Translations under genes and position numbers: made by a program | Shown here: one piece after another, positions 38,501 through 49,925 of the stretch | How positions within the stretch are numbered: position 1 is the stretch's first letter | Layout of the letters: every line of letters starts with the position of its first letter | The notes under the pieces: model-generated | Told to the model about the DNA's origin: nothing | The model's input: only the letters and a program-made list of their open reading frames with translations | The model's database searches: none | Source: Proteles cristata cristata | Taxonomy: Eukaryota > Chordata > Mammalia > Carnivora > Hyaenidae | Direction: 5' to 3' | Length of the DNA stretch: 64,000 bases | NCBI GenBank assembly: GCA_017311185.1 | Contig: JAESUZ010002386.1 | Coordinates: 186,001-250,000, forward strand

Positions 38501-40636
38501 AAAAAGATAATACAGAAAACTCAAGGAGAAAGAAGGTTTATTTTTTTCATCTGTGTATTTGCTTACCTTGTTCTTTCTTCTTTTATGATATTTCAAGGTT
38601 ACTACTTTTATCATTCCTTTCTATTTAGAAAACTTCCCTTAGCATTTCTTTTGGGGCATTTTGCTGGTAATCAGTTTCTTTTAGTGTTCCTTAATCTGAG
38701 AATATCTTTGTTTTCACTTCAGTCCTGAGATAATTTTACTGATTGTAAGGTTCAGGGTTGACACTTGTTTCTTTTCAGCACTTGAAAAAAAGTGACACTA
38801 TCTCCTGGCTTCCTTGGTTTCTGATGAAAAAATAGACTTAATTTGAATATTTTTCCCTATAAGTAAGGTGTTGTTTCTGTCTTGCTGCTTTCAAGAACTT
38901 TTTTTGTCTTAAGTTTTTAGAAGTTTGACTATGATGTTTCTTGGTGTGGATTTTTTCAAGTTTATCCTGATAGGGCTTTGCTAAGCTTCCTGAATCTCTA
39001 CTTTTGTGTCTTTTGAAAAACTGAGAAGGCTTTAGGCATTATTTGTTAGAATATTCTTTCAGGTCCCATATTTTATTCAGCCCTTATGGGATTCCAGTAC
39101 CAAGATTGTTAGAATGTTCCTTATGGACCCATAGGTTTCTGAGTCTTAGTTTAGTTTCATTTTATTTTTTAACCCCCCCATCTGCTTCCTCTCTGTTGTT
39201 TTGATTGGGTAATTTGTTTCTTCCTTAAAGATTATTTATTATTTCCTCTGAAGTTATACCGCGAAGGGAAAGGTGAAGGTACTGCCTCTATGCTGGGCGG
39301 TGATAGAGGTCTCTGTTCTCCCTTGGCTTCTATTGACTCATGAATGGGGGAAATTTTTGGTTATTGATCAGTGGCATTGAGAGTTTTGGCTACCCACTAG
39401 ACCTTCATCAATTCCTCTTTGACGGAAAGAGTAGAAATGTCAGCTTATATCCCCTCATGTAGACTTTACTGACACCATACAGTGTGACTTCTTAGCATGA
39501 GCTGTGTTAAAGTCATTAATCTGCACTACATCTCCTCTGACAGCACCTCAGCAAGGAAGGAAGCAGCATCTCATTAATTCCTAAGGAATGGAAGTCCAGA
39601 TTTCCCACGTGCTCTCCATTGGCACTGGATTGTAGTGAAAGGCAATCTGTTTACCACCCAGCAGTTATTAAAGTTTCACCTCCCTACTTGAAGCTTGCTG
39701 GATATCATGGGATGGGAGGTTTGAGTTAACTAGTTACAATCTGGTAAGAGTGGACTTTTGGTGGTGTGAGTAAAGTTGGAGGAGTCTCAGGATTTTCTCT
39801 GATATTTAGGTAGAATAGAGCAGTTATTTTAGTTATCATTTAAAGAAATAATAGAAAATAAATTTATATATTTAATCTCATAATTACATATATATTATGG
39901 AAATGTAATCTTTTTGTGTATGGAATTCTGGGTTGACATTTTAATTTTTCTTTCTGTAAAGAAAATGCTGTCTTCTGTAAAGACAGTGCTCCTTTTATCC
40001 AGTTCTCCACTATATACCGTTGATTTTCTTATCATATTCTTGTAATTTTGGTGTGGAGTTCATAGTAATCGTAAAATAAAATTGAGGAGGCTTTTTTTAA
40101 TGTTTCTATTCTATGGAAAAGATTGTGCAAGATTAGTGTTTTTTTTTTTTTAACAGGTCCTCTGGCATAAGAGTATAAGTCCTTTGGCATAATAGTGTAT
40201 TATCATTGGTAAGAAGGATTTCATTACAGATGCAATTTATTAAATAGAGAGTTGTTGAGATTTTTTTTTCTCTTTTGTTGAGCTGATTACTTCTTGGAAT
40301 TTGTTGATTGCAGGTAACTTCCAAATGTCGTCATAAGTTTGCTTATACTATTATGCATATGTCTCAAGGATCTGTAGTGATAATCCACTCTGCACTCTTG
40401 GTAGTGATAATTTGATGTCTAGATTTTTTTTACACACGGGGAGAGGGATAAATGTTGTCAGGAGTTTATAATTTTTTTGCCGTATTCCAAAAAGAAAACA
40501 TTGGCAACATCAAAAAACAACTTTTGGTATCTTATAGTTTTGGTGCAATTGTAAATGAGATTGATTCTTTGATATCTCTTTCTGCTGCTTCATTATTGGT
40601 GTATAAAAATGCAACTGATTTCTCTACATTGATTTT

Positions 40637-40860
40637 ATTTTTTAAATTTTTTACTGTTTATTCATTTTTGAGAGAGACAGACAGCATGCAAGCAGGGAAG
40701 GGACAGAGAGAGAGAGAGAGAGAGAGAGAGAAAATCTGAAGCAGGCTCTAGACTCTGAGCTGTCAACACAGAGCCCAACGCAGGGTTTGAACCCACTGAC
40801 TGTGAGATCATGACCTGAGCCGAAGTTGTCTACTTAATCAACTAAGCCACCCAGGTGCCC
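40637..40860 (-). mobile_element. CanSINE within inverted L1
   Basis: Reverse-strand copy with a long AG run (about 40705-40732). The target repeat TACATTGATTT is at 40624-40634 and 40863-40873. Confidence 0.94.
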
Positions 40861-41115
40861 TGTACATTGATTTCACACTTTCTTGGTGGAGTCTTTCAAA
40901 TTTTCCATGTAAAGTATCATGTCACCTGTGAAGAGTGAAAGTTTGACTTCTTCCTTTCCAATTTGGATGCCTTTTTCTCTTTGTGCTGTGTGATTGCTAA
41001 GGCTAGGACTTCCAATACTATCTTGAATAACAGTGGTAAGCATGGACATTCCTGTTGTGTTCCTGATCTTAGAGAGAAAGGTTTCCTCATGGTGGATGAT
41101 GTTAGCTGTGGGCCT

Positions 41116-41415
41116 TTAATAAATGGCTTTTATGAGGGTAAGGTATGTGTCTTCTGTCCCTACTTTCTTGAGGGTTTTTATCAAGAAAAGATGTTGTATT
41201 TTGTCTGATACTTTTCTTGCATCTATTGAGAGGATCATATGGTTCTTATCCTTTGCTTTATTAATGTGGTGTATCACGTTGATTGATTTGCAAATATTGA
41301 ACCAGACCTGCAGCCCAGGAGTGAATTCCACTTGATCATGGTACATAATTCTTTTGATGTATTTTTGAATTTGATTTGCTAGTATCTTGTTGAGAATTTT
41401 TGTATCCATGTTCAT
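41116..41415 (-). pseudogene. L1 ORF2 reverse-transcriptase fragment
   Basis: A 99-codon reverse frame contains [16 protein letters not shown] and a [16 protein letters not shown] segment. The latter matches the L1 palm domain with substitutions (the family usually has AEKAFDKIQ). It is part of the inverted L1 and carries no complete domain. Confidence 0.85.
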
Positions 41416-41870
41416 CAGGGATATTGGCCTGTAATTCTCCTTGTTAGTGGGATCTTTGCTTTTAGAATCAAGGTAATGCTGCCTTCATAGAATGAGTTTG
41501 GAGGCTTTCCCTCCATTTCTATTTTTTGGACTAGTTTGAGGAGAATAGGTATTAACATTTTTTAAATGTCTGGTAGAATTCCCCTGGGAAGCCATCTGGC
41601 CCAGGACTGTTACTTGTTGGGAGATTTTTGGGTTAAATAGGTGATGGGCATTAAGGAGGGCACTTTTTGGGATCTACACTGGGTGTCATGTATGACAGAT
41701 GAATCACTGGGTTCTACTCCTGAAGCCAGTTAAGTAACTTGATTTTAAATAAAAAATAAATAAAACTTTTAGATATAAAAATTTTGTTTGTAATTTAAAA
41801 ATGCCATTCATTGATTTTAGTTTTATCATTTTACTTACATTATCATTTTGGTTAAAAATTACTGAGCTTT

Positions 41871-42090
41871 GGGGTGCCTGGGTGGCTTAGTCGGTTAAGC
41901 GTCCGACTTTCGCTTAGGTCATGATCTCGTGGTTCGTGGGTTCGAGCCCCACATCGGGCTCTGTGCTGACTGCTAGCTCAGAACCTGGAGCCTGTTTCAG
42001 TCTGTGACTCCCTCTCTCTCTGACCCTCCCCTGCTCACGCTGTCTCTCTCTCTCTCCTAGAAATAAATAAAAAACATTAAAAAATGAAAA
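41871..42090 (+). mobile_element. Young CanSINE
   Basis: Forward copy with CpG-rich head and TC tract. The flanks AAAAATTACTGAGCTTT and AAAAATTACTCAGTTTT form a near-exact target duplication. It is nearly identical to the next SINE. Confidence 0.95.
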
Positions 42091-42337
42091 AAAAATTACT
42101 CAGTTTTTCAGTTTCTTGAGGTAGATGATCATTTAAAATTTTCAGTGCTTACTGCTTTGGGACTTAATGCTCTAAAATTTGTTTAAGACACATATTTGGT
42201 GCATGCTGCACATTTTGAACTGGTTCATTGAGGTATAATTCATTTAAAATAAATTGCACAACATAAAGTTAACTATAAGTTTCAAGATATATGTGTATTA
42301 TGAAACTGTCACTGTGATTAAGATAATGTAAATATTG

Positions 42338-42557
42338 GGGCACCTGGGTGGCTTAGTCGGTTAAGCGTCCGACTTTCGCTTGGGTCATGATCTCGCGGTT
42401 CGTGGGTTCGAGCCCCGCATCGGGCTCTGTGCTGCTTGCCAGCTCAGAGCCTGGAGCCTGTTTCGGAGTTTGTGTCTCCCTCTCTCTCTGACCCTGCCCT
42501 GCTCACGCTGTCTCTCTCTCTCTCTCCTAGAAATAAATAAAACATAAAAAAAAAAAA
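42338..42557 (+). mobile_element. Young CanSINE
   Basis: Forward copy with an exact 18-bp target-site duplication AAGATAATGTAAATATTG at 42320-42337 and 42558-42575. The CpGs in the head are intact. Confidence 0.96.
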
Positions 42558-43157
42558 AAGATAATGTAAATATTGACTTCTCCACCTCAAGCTCCTTGTG
42601 AACTTCTATTTTTCCTTTCTGACCCTGCCCTAGCCCTCTGCCCTTTCTCATGTCACAGATATTCTTGTAGGAGTTTTTGTATGGAGATGTAAATTCATTT
42701 TTTCTTGAAAACCCAGGAAACAGAATAGCTGGATCACATGACAGTTGTATATTTCGGTTATTTTTACAGTATGTCAAAGTGTTATGTGGTATGAATATGC
42801 TGTTGTACTCCTTACCAGCAGAATATGAGAATTGCATTTGCTCTGTTTCCTTGTCATCATTTGTTATGGTCAGCATTTTTCATTGTTGCTCATCTAATAG
42901 TTGTGTAGTGATACCTCACTGTTATTCTAAATTGCTTGATGTCACCAAGTCTTACTTTTCTCTGTCTGAACATCCTCACTAAATGCAGCAAATGAATCTC
43001 ACATGTGATAACGGGTATTCTTTCCCTGCCCATTCACTTTTTGTATGTGTGGTTATTTTTTAATGCAGGCTGGATTTTCTATATGAGATAATATAAAAGT
43101 AATTGAAGATTCTGGGTGATTTTATCTTTTTGTAGTGAGTTTTTGCTTTTGAATGTT

Positions 43158-43366
43158 TCTTTTAATATTTTTATTTATTTCTGAGAGAGAGAAAGACACA
43201 CAGCATGAGCAGGGGAAGGTCAGAGAGGGGACAGAATCTGAAGCAGGCTCCAGGCTCTGAGTTAGCTGTCAGCACAGAGCCCGATACGGGGCTTGAACCC
43301 AGGAACCGTGAGATCATGACCTGAGCCGAAGTCAGACGCTTAACCGACTGAGCCACCCAGGCGCCC
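43158..43366 (-). mobile_element. CanSINE
   Basis: Reverse-strand copy ending GGCGCCCC. TTTTTGCTTTTG occurs on both sides as target duplication. It lies inside block D of composite copy 6. Confidence 0.94.
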
Positions 43367-45459
43367 CTATTTTTGCTTTTGTGAGGCAGTTAGGTTGGTG
43401 CGGAGAGTTGATCTCATCGTAATTAGAGATTGAATCCCCTTGAAGCTGGATCTTCAATTTTGTGCGGATTATTTATTTTAGGTTCATATTGACATTAGTA
43501 CCTAGCTCCTTGGGGTTGCCAAATGAACCCTGGTTTGTTTTTCAGAACATCACTTTTTTAGTGCATTGGTAGGCCCAGTCTGTGTCCCCTGGGTTGGTTG
43601 AGCCTGCTAGAAGTCATGTTCACCTGCTTAGCTCCAACTTCCTGTAAATATTCTGAATATTCAGTCACTTCCTTGGAATCAGTAGAAACCTTCAAGAGGA
43701 AAGCAGAAGCAAATTTGGGTGGATCAAAACACAGAGGCTTCTCTTCTGAGATTCTGTCTCTTAAGCTTGCTTCCTTGGATTAATATCATGCAGCTTTCTT
43801 AAATATCCTCAGCACAATGACTGATTTAAAGAGGCTGTAGTGCCGTTAATAGAACTGTTCATCTCTGCAGAAGTTAGTTATTGAAATACTTTGGATCTGT
43901 AGGGTTTTTTTGAAATAAAAAATTAATACAATCTGTATATCCATAAGAGAAATAGTTTTTCTTAAGGCAAATGATCTTCCCAAGGAATGCTTCTTTTTCT
44001 TATCATTTCACATAATTTATTTCAGGTAAGTATTTCATTGATTCAGTAATTTCTTCTTCACTTTCCAACATGTGCTAGGTACAAACTATGTGATGGTCAT
44101 ACTTACTGTGGTACAATACTTACTGAGGTACAACTTTGTGGGAAACTAAAAGAGTAGATAATAAGTTTATTATAAAAGATAAATTTTGAAGAACTTATTA
44201 TACAGCCATACTAACTGTATTACTATCTACAACATGTTTGATACATTGTTCTAGGGATTGATAACTAATTGTTAACTTATCCTGGTGTATAGAGTTAGGA
44301 AAGTATCACTTGATGTGAATGTATCCTCATAACACTTTATTTCCTTGAATCCTTTTCCTTTCTTTTGTCATATTTCCTATGTGACAGATATATCCCCCCC
44401 TTTTTTATGCCTCAAAGAGATGTATGTGAAAAATAGAGATACGTTGTCATATTTATCCACATACTTTCCATCTGTGGTCCTCTTCACTCCTTCCCATAGT
44501 TTTTAATTTCCATGAGGGACCCTTTCCCTTCAGCCTAAAGACCTTCCTTTAGTGTTACTTGTGGTATAGGTTGTCCAATAGCAGTGGTCTCAGGTTTGAT
44601 TGTGTGAGTATTTTACTTCATTCTAGTTTTTAGAGAATTTTGGTGGACATAGAATTCTGTGTTGAAAACTATATTTTTTCTTTCAGTAATGCAAAGTTGC
44701 TGCCTCATTTTCTCCAGTTCTCCATGGATACTCTTGAGAAGGCAGGCGTTTTTGAAATCAGTATTCCCAGGTAGGCAACTTATCTTTATTCCTCTTAAAC
44801 TTTGAATTGTTTTTTATTCTTTGGCTTTTAGCAGTTTAAGTATGATGTATCCACATAAATATCTGTTTTAATTTAATCTGCTTTGGTTCTACTGATCTTA
44901 GATCAGTAATTTGACACTATTGATAAAAACTTGGGAATTTTAAATTTTGATTTCTACATGGTCATATTTAGTATAAAGAAATATGATTGTCTTTTGTGTT
45001 TGATTTCACATCCTACAACTCTGCTGAAGTCACGTAATTTTAGAAGGATTTTTATTAAATTGATTGGAATTTTCAACAGAGACAATAATGTATTCTGCAA
45101 AATGGGATGATTGTAATTCTTCTTTCCAATATGTATGTGTATTATTTATTTCCCTTTACATTTTTATGGCAAGACTTTCCAGTATTATCTTCACTAAGTG
45201 TTGTGGGAGCAAACTACTTTCCCTTGTTTTTGACATTAGAATGAAAGGATTTAGTCTCTCATCATTAGATATAATGTTGGCTGTAGTTTTTTTTAAGATG
45301 CTCTTTACTAAATTGTGGTAGGTATTCCCTATAGATAACTTGCTGAGATGTTCCTTTATTTTTTTTTAAACAGAAAAGTTTGTTGAATTTTTTAAAATAC
45401 TAAAATATTTTTTCCACATCAATTGTTATGATCATATGTGTTTTTTTCCTTTATCATGG

Positions 45460-45759
45460 TGATCAGGAAGAAAGCTGGTAAAAACAAAAAGGGCCAGCCA
45501 GGTGTCTGAGGCTTGCATGCTTTTGGCTTCTGCAATCTTGCTTGCCTCTTGCAGCAGCCAGTAACCAGAAGCTTGACTGTACTAGTCCCACCCAACCCGG
45601 AAGCACATATGTATAAAAGATCAGTAAATCCTGAGCTGGATACTCAGCCTTTGGAGGTTACTCCTCTGGGGCAGCCCCAGTGTGAAATAAACAATCTTTT
45701 CTGATTCTCCAAGTGCGTGTCACTTGTCTCTTCCTGGGCATCAAGTATTGCCTGTAACA
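45460..45759 (+). mobile_element. ERV 5' LTR (class I, possibly 5'-shortened)
   Basis: About 300 bp begins TG and ends CA. Inside are a TATA-box-like GTATAAAAGA near 45611, a pyrimidine/GC-rich stretch, and AATAAACAATCTTTTCTGAT (polyadenylation signal at about 45688) before a U5-like GTGCGTGTCACTTG region. It is followed by TTTTTGTTGCATTGGCCAGG at 45760-45779, the position of a primer-binding site. The start is placed at the TG after L1 sequence ends and is the least certain boundary. Confidence 0.75.
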
Positions 45760-46980
45760 TTTTTGTTGCATTGGCCAGGAAGCCAACGGTCACACTGGCC
45801 ACTTGAGGCACCGTTGTTGGAGGTCAGCAGAGAAGCCACTTATCCCAGGCCCCTGTGAAGGAAAAGAAGGCATACTGCTGGTTATTTCACTGGACCCTGA
45901 CCCTTGCTGGCCAGACAATAGTTACCCACCACTCTACTCGAGCAGACTCTAGAGGGAATTCGAAAATTCTGCCAGGACCAGATATCATATTGGGTAAGTG
46001 TCCCCGGGGACCCAGGGCCAAATTCAGGCCTACCCTAGAGGCAGAAGAGGAGCTTGATAACCTCCTTGGAGACATAGTTGCCACATAGAATAGGGAAGTC
46101 CTGGGTGGAAGTCTGCAATCTGTCTGAATGTGTGTGTGAGTGCCCGTGCTCCACGGTCTCGGCTACGGAGCCTGAGTGGGTCCTACCCTGCGATTCCGTG
46201 ACAACCTCATAAGGCTCAAGGCAGAATCAGGTTCATAGTGGCCTGATCCGAGTCAGGGGTTTATACTGACCTGCCAATGCTAAGAGGCGTCTAAATCTCC
46301 GCGAGGGGAGCGGCCAGGTGGACAAAACGACTTCTTCCCTCATGTTTGTCCTGCGACACCATACACTGGGAGGGTCCCCAGTGACCTAGCTACTCTCAAG
46401 TTAAAGTTGTTCTTCCCCCCAGCAAAGCATTACATTAAGAGAGTAGCGAGTTCCTGGATAAACGTTTTACTCTGCCTGCCTCAAGGATTTGTCAGTGGGC
46501 TGCAGGTTACAAGAAAATTGAGTTCTATCTACCATTTCCTTCTGCTTTTGTTTCCCACATCGCTATGGAGGGTTGGTGTTGGGGCTCTAGGAAACGGAGT
46601 CTATGGGTTTCTGAAGATTAGGGTATTGATAAGATTGCCTTTTTCTTGTGATTTACTAAGATACTTGTAAATAGATGGAGACTCATGTCCTCCATAACTG
46701 TGATCTCTCTCAAGTTAACCCTTTGTTTTTCCCATTTCCTTTGTTCTTGGGCAGCCAGGAGTGTCCAGGGAATATCACACATATCCCACCTAGGAGTGGG
46801 GTGGGTGTTTGCAGCCTGTCAGCTTGCCTTAGGCCCTCAGTCTATATAAAATAATATAATTCTGCTCCCTGTTGCCCACTTTATGCAGGCCTTCCCCGTT
46901 ATGTAACAAACATGTTTCCCTCACAAGAAGCTAGCGTGCCAAAAGGAGAAACTTTTACATTATAAGGTTTAAGACATATA
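45760..46980 (+). other. ERV leader and 5' gag region, decayed
   Basis: GC-richer than the surrounding DNA, with splice-donor-like and CpG-rich leader sequence. Two open frames of 77 and 87 codons (45855-46088, 46407-46670) have no domain I can recognise. They probably reflect leader plus ruined matrix-coding sequence. No intact gag start can be assigned. Confidence 0.55.
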
Positions 46981-47838
46981 AAAAGGAAATCTAGGTAAAT
47001 TTTCTGATCAGATAAGTATATAGAGGCTTTTCAGAATATTACATATGTTTTTGAGTTGACCTGGAAAGATATAATGCTTTTGTTAAATCAGACTCTTAAT
47101 GAGACAGAAAAATGTGTGGCTCGGGCAGTAGCTAAGAGATATGGGGATGAGCAACTCATTAATTACCATGAGACTGGAGGTCATGGGGGAACTTTAAGCT
47201 CCCTGTTGGAGCTCAGGCAGTTCCACACCAAGATCCTAATTGAGACTATCAGCATCCCATTGGGGAATGGTATCGCTGCCATCTCCGAGCTTGTGTTTTG
47301 GAAAAATTAAGGAAATCTAAGATTAAGCCCTTAAATTATGCTAAATTAGCCACTATTTTACAAACACAAAATGAGAGCCCGATGGCCTTCCTGGAAAGAT
47401 TGAGAGAGGCTCTCATTAAATATATGGCTGTCTCCCCTGACACCCTCAAGGATGAGATTATTTTAAAGGACAAATTTGTCACTCAGTCAGCCTAAGATAT
47501 TCAGAGGAAATGCAAAAATTGGCTGTAGGCCTAGAAGGGACCCTGGAGGAGCTCTTACGAGCTGCCAGTTGGATATATTAAAACCGAGATCAAAAAACAA
47601 AAACAGGAAGGGGGCTTAAGAAAAATTTGAGGCCTTAGTTGTGGCCTTATACACTATGTCAGACCAGACTTCTCAAGGTCCTGGCCCCAGATGCCACATA
47701 TGTAGCCTTTCAGGGTACTGGGAACAAGACTGCCCTCAGAAGAGACAACAGAAGCCATGCACCTTGTGTGGAGATAATCACTGGAAGCCTGAATGCCCAT
47801 TTGATGGTGCTGGGGAGTTCACCTATGTTCTTAATTGA
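46981..47838 (+). pseudogene. gag: Endogenous gammaretrovirus-like gag fragment (capsid to nucleocapsid), broken
   Basis: Capsid-like sequence runs in pieces. The 47056-47310 frame begins with TWKDIMLLLNQTL, typical of class I capsid. The 47298-47495 frame contains SPMAFLERLREALIKY (about 47376-47423), the position of the major homology region. The 47641-47838 frame encodes two nucleocapsid zinc knuckles. Knuckle 1 (47692-47733) has C-x2-C-x4-Y-x4-C, so the zinc-binding histidine is replaced by tyrosine. Knuckle 2 (47758-47796) has C-x2-C-x3-H-x4-C. Frames change twice and contain stops, and the coding sequence stops abruptly at old L1. No protease, pol or env follows. Confidence 0.82.
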
Positions 47839-47844
47839 TTTTCT

Positions 47845-49925
47845 GCCTCCTGGATCTTTTTCTAATAGTGTTAATGTCTCCAGCTGTAATAGTGGATTCA
47901 TCTATTTCTCTTTGCAGTTATATCAGCTTTTTTTCACATATTTTGATACTCTATTATTAGTTGCATACAGATTAAGTCATACTGTGTTTTACTGGATTAT
48001 TCATCCTTTTATCATCATGTAGTGCCCCTCTTTAAGTCTAATAATTTTACTTGATCTGAAATCTTTTATGTGTGAAATTAATAAAGCCACTCCCACTTTC
48101 TTTTGATTAGTATCAGCATAACCATCTCTGTCCTTCTACTTTTAATCTATTTCTGTATATTTAACTGGTTTTCTTGTAGACAGCATATGGAAAGGTCTTG
48201 TTTTTTGATGCATTCTGAAAGTCTGTCATTGAACTGGTCTATTTAGAGTGTCAATGTTGAAAGTGATTTTTGGTATAGTTTGATTAATATCTACCATATT
48301 TAAGAATGTTTTCTATTTTCTGCCCCTGGAATTTGTTTTTATTTTTGACTTCCACACTTCCTTTTCTGTTGGTTTTAAAATTTACTTTCAGTTTTATTGA
48401 TGTGTAATTGACAAATAAAAATTGTATATATTTAAGGTATACAACATGATGCTTTGACATAGGTATTCATAGTGAATTAACATATCCATCATCTCACATA
48501 GTGACCTTTTTTCTTGGTGAGAACACTTAAGACTTACTCTCTTAGCAAATTTAAAGTGTACAGTACAGTATTATTAACCATAGTCACTGTGCTTTACCTC
48601 AGATCTCTAGAACTTTTCCATCCTGCATAACTGAAACTGAAATTCCCTACCCCTGGCCTCTTGACAGCCACCACTTTGATTTTACTTTTTTTTAGTGGTT
48701 GTCTACCCTAGTGTTTGCACTACACATTTACATATAATCAAAGACCACTTTGAAATGCAATTATATTGCTTCATGGGTTGTACAGGTACCTTATATTAAC
48801 AGAATATTCCTAATTTCTTCCTCTGTCCATTATATCATTGCTGGCATTCATTTCACTTATACATAGGCATAGATGGCACAGATGCATATGTGTCTATATA
48901 TATGCATATAATTATCACATACATTGCTTGAATTATTATTTTGAAAAGGCTTTTATCTGTTATATCAACTTAGAATAAAAAATAAAAATTTGTATTTTAC
49001 TTTCAGTCTTTTGTAAGTATTCTTCCTTTCTTTTTACAGATAGGAGTTTTTGACCTATATCATTTTCCTTCCCACTTTACTTCTTTTAATATTTCTTGTA
49101 AGGCAGGCCGACTGAAAACAAACTCCCTCAATTCTTGTTTGCCTGAGGAGATTTGATTTTTTCTTCATTTTTAAGGATAATTTCACAGAATTCACAATTC
49201 TAGGTTGGTGATGTGATATAGAACCTTTACTGCTCTATAGCTCCATTCCCACTCACCTTTACTGTGCTATCATTTTTATACAGATTATGTCTGTATATCT
49301 GTTATACAACCAATAATACATTGACAAAATTATTCCTTTATGTAAGTATATGTCTATTGAAGAATCTAGTAGAAAGGAAAGCCTAAGTATATTTACAGAG
49401 TCTGTTCTATTTTATATTAAACTCCTTATGTCCTTTTTCTTCCTGTGAATTGGTGGTATCATTTGGTTTTATTTCCTTACTCCAATATAGCTTCATTCGT
49501 AACCCTTTCCTTTGTGTTCATTGTCAAATACGTATTTGTGCATGTTACATGACCAAAATACAATTTTATAGATAGTTTTGTATAATTGTATTTTACATAA
49601 CTCATAAGAAAGGACCATCACTATGTATTTATATTGCTCTAATTGTCTACATAATTGCTTTTACTGGATATCAGTATTTTTTCCATATATATTTTATATT
49701 TTATAAGCCTGCTGTCTGTCACTCCTTTTTGCTGAAGAGCTTCGTTTAGAATTGGTTATTGCAAAATTCATTACAGATTCTTTCAGTTTTAGTTCATCTG
49801 GAAATGTCTTCATTTTGCCTTCATTTTTAAAGATAGCTCTGCCTGATATAGGAAACTTGGTTATCAGTTCATTTCTTTATTTGCTTCAGCACTTTGTATA
49901 TATCATCCCATGGCATTCTGGCAAT
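47845..49925 (-). mobile_element. Old L1 pieces right of the ERV
   Basis: Reverse-strand L1: endonuclease-region sequence at 47850-48360 (GTGGATTCATCTATTTCTCT), then a reversed L1 3' UTR piece at 48375-48670 (GTATACAACATGATGCTTTG, CAGATCTCTAGAACTTTTCC). Inter-ORF/ORF1-region sequence follows (48690-49925), where 49360-49765 aligns by eye with 28455-28890. The order is not that of one intact element, so at least two old L1s are mixed. Confidence 0.65.

Larger units (their letters stand above)
34510..39850 (-). mobile_element. Near-full-length ancient L1
   Basis: A reverse-strand old L1 can be followed in order. The 3' UTR starts at about 34510 (TTGCCCATTTTCACCCACTG). The ORF2 3' part is 34950-36000, and the reverse-transcriptase region is about 36000-37300. 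The endonuclease region is about 37300-38150 (TTGTGGATTCATCCATTTCT). ORF1 and its upstream region span 38150-39230, and a GC-richer 5' UTR-like segment 39230-39850. Stops and indels throughout leave no functional frame. One SINE (35307-35525) interrupts it. Confidence 0.75.
29641..39900 (-). repeat. Composite array copy 5 (A-B-C-D-E), with L1 insertion
   Basis: Block A is 29640-31490, B 31490-32640 plus 32880-32990, C 32990-33690, D 33690-34400 and E 34400-34500. The A start (near 29745, TTGATTGACACTAG...) aligns by eye with copy 4 near 23941 (TTGATTGACAATACC...). The rest of the interval is a near-full-length old L1. Whether that L1 belongs to the unit or was inserted later cannot be decided by eye. 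Confidence 0.5.
40520..41765. mobile_element. L1 with 5' inversion (twin-primed)
   Basis: The left part (about 40520-41634) is reverse-strand ORF2 reverse-transcriptase sequence. At about 41635 it switches to forward-strand L1 3' UTR (GGTGATGGGCATTAAGGAGG ... CACTGGGTTCTACTCCTGAA) ending in an A-rich tail at 41765. An inverted 5' segment fused to a direct 3' segment is the known product of twin priming. A SINE (40637-40860) was inserted later into the inverted part. Confidence 0.85.
39901..45459 (-). repeat. Composite array copy 6 (F-B-C-D-E-F, block A missing)
   Basis: F-like sequence (39900-40050) passes directly into block B (40080-40510) without block A. C follows at 42180-42960, D at 42960-43800, E at 43900-44350 and F at 44500-44790. 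The D anchor (about 43496) and E anchor (CATGTGCTAGGTACAA at about 44070) match the other copies. Old L1-like sequence continues to about 45459, where the retroviral fragment begins. Three SINEs and one L1 are inserted. Confidence 0.55.

Noticed and set aside
45855..46088. 77-codon frame downstream of the ERV LTR as an intact gag matrix protein
   Set aside because: It has no matrix-like hydrophobic pattern or Met-Gly start, and lies where an untranslated leader is expected; kept only as part of the leader region.
47639..48022. 127-codon frame overlapping the zinc knuckle frame
   Set aside because: It is an alternative frame of gag that continues into L1; the other frame contains the recognisable zinc knuckles.
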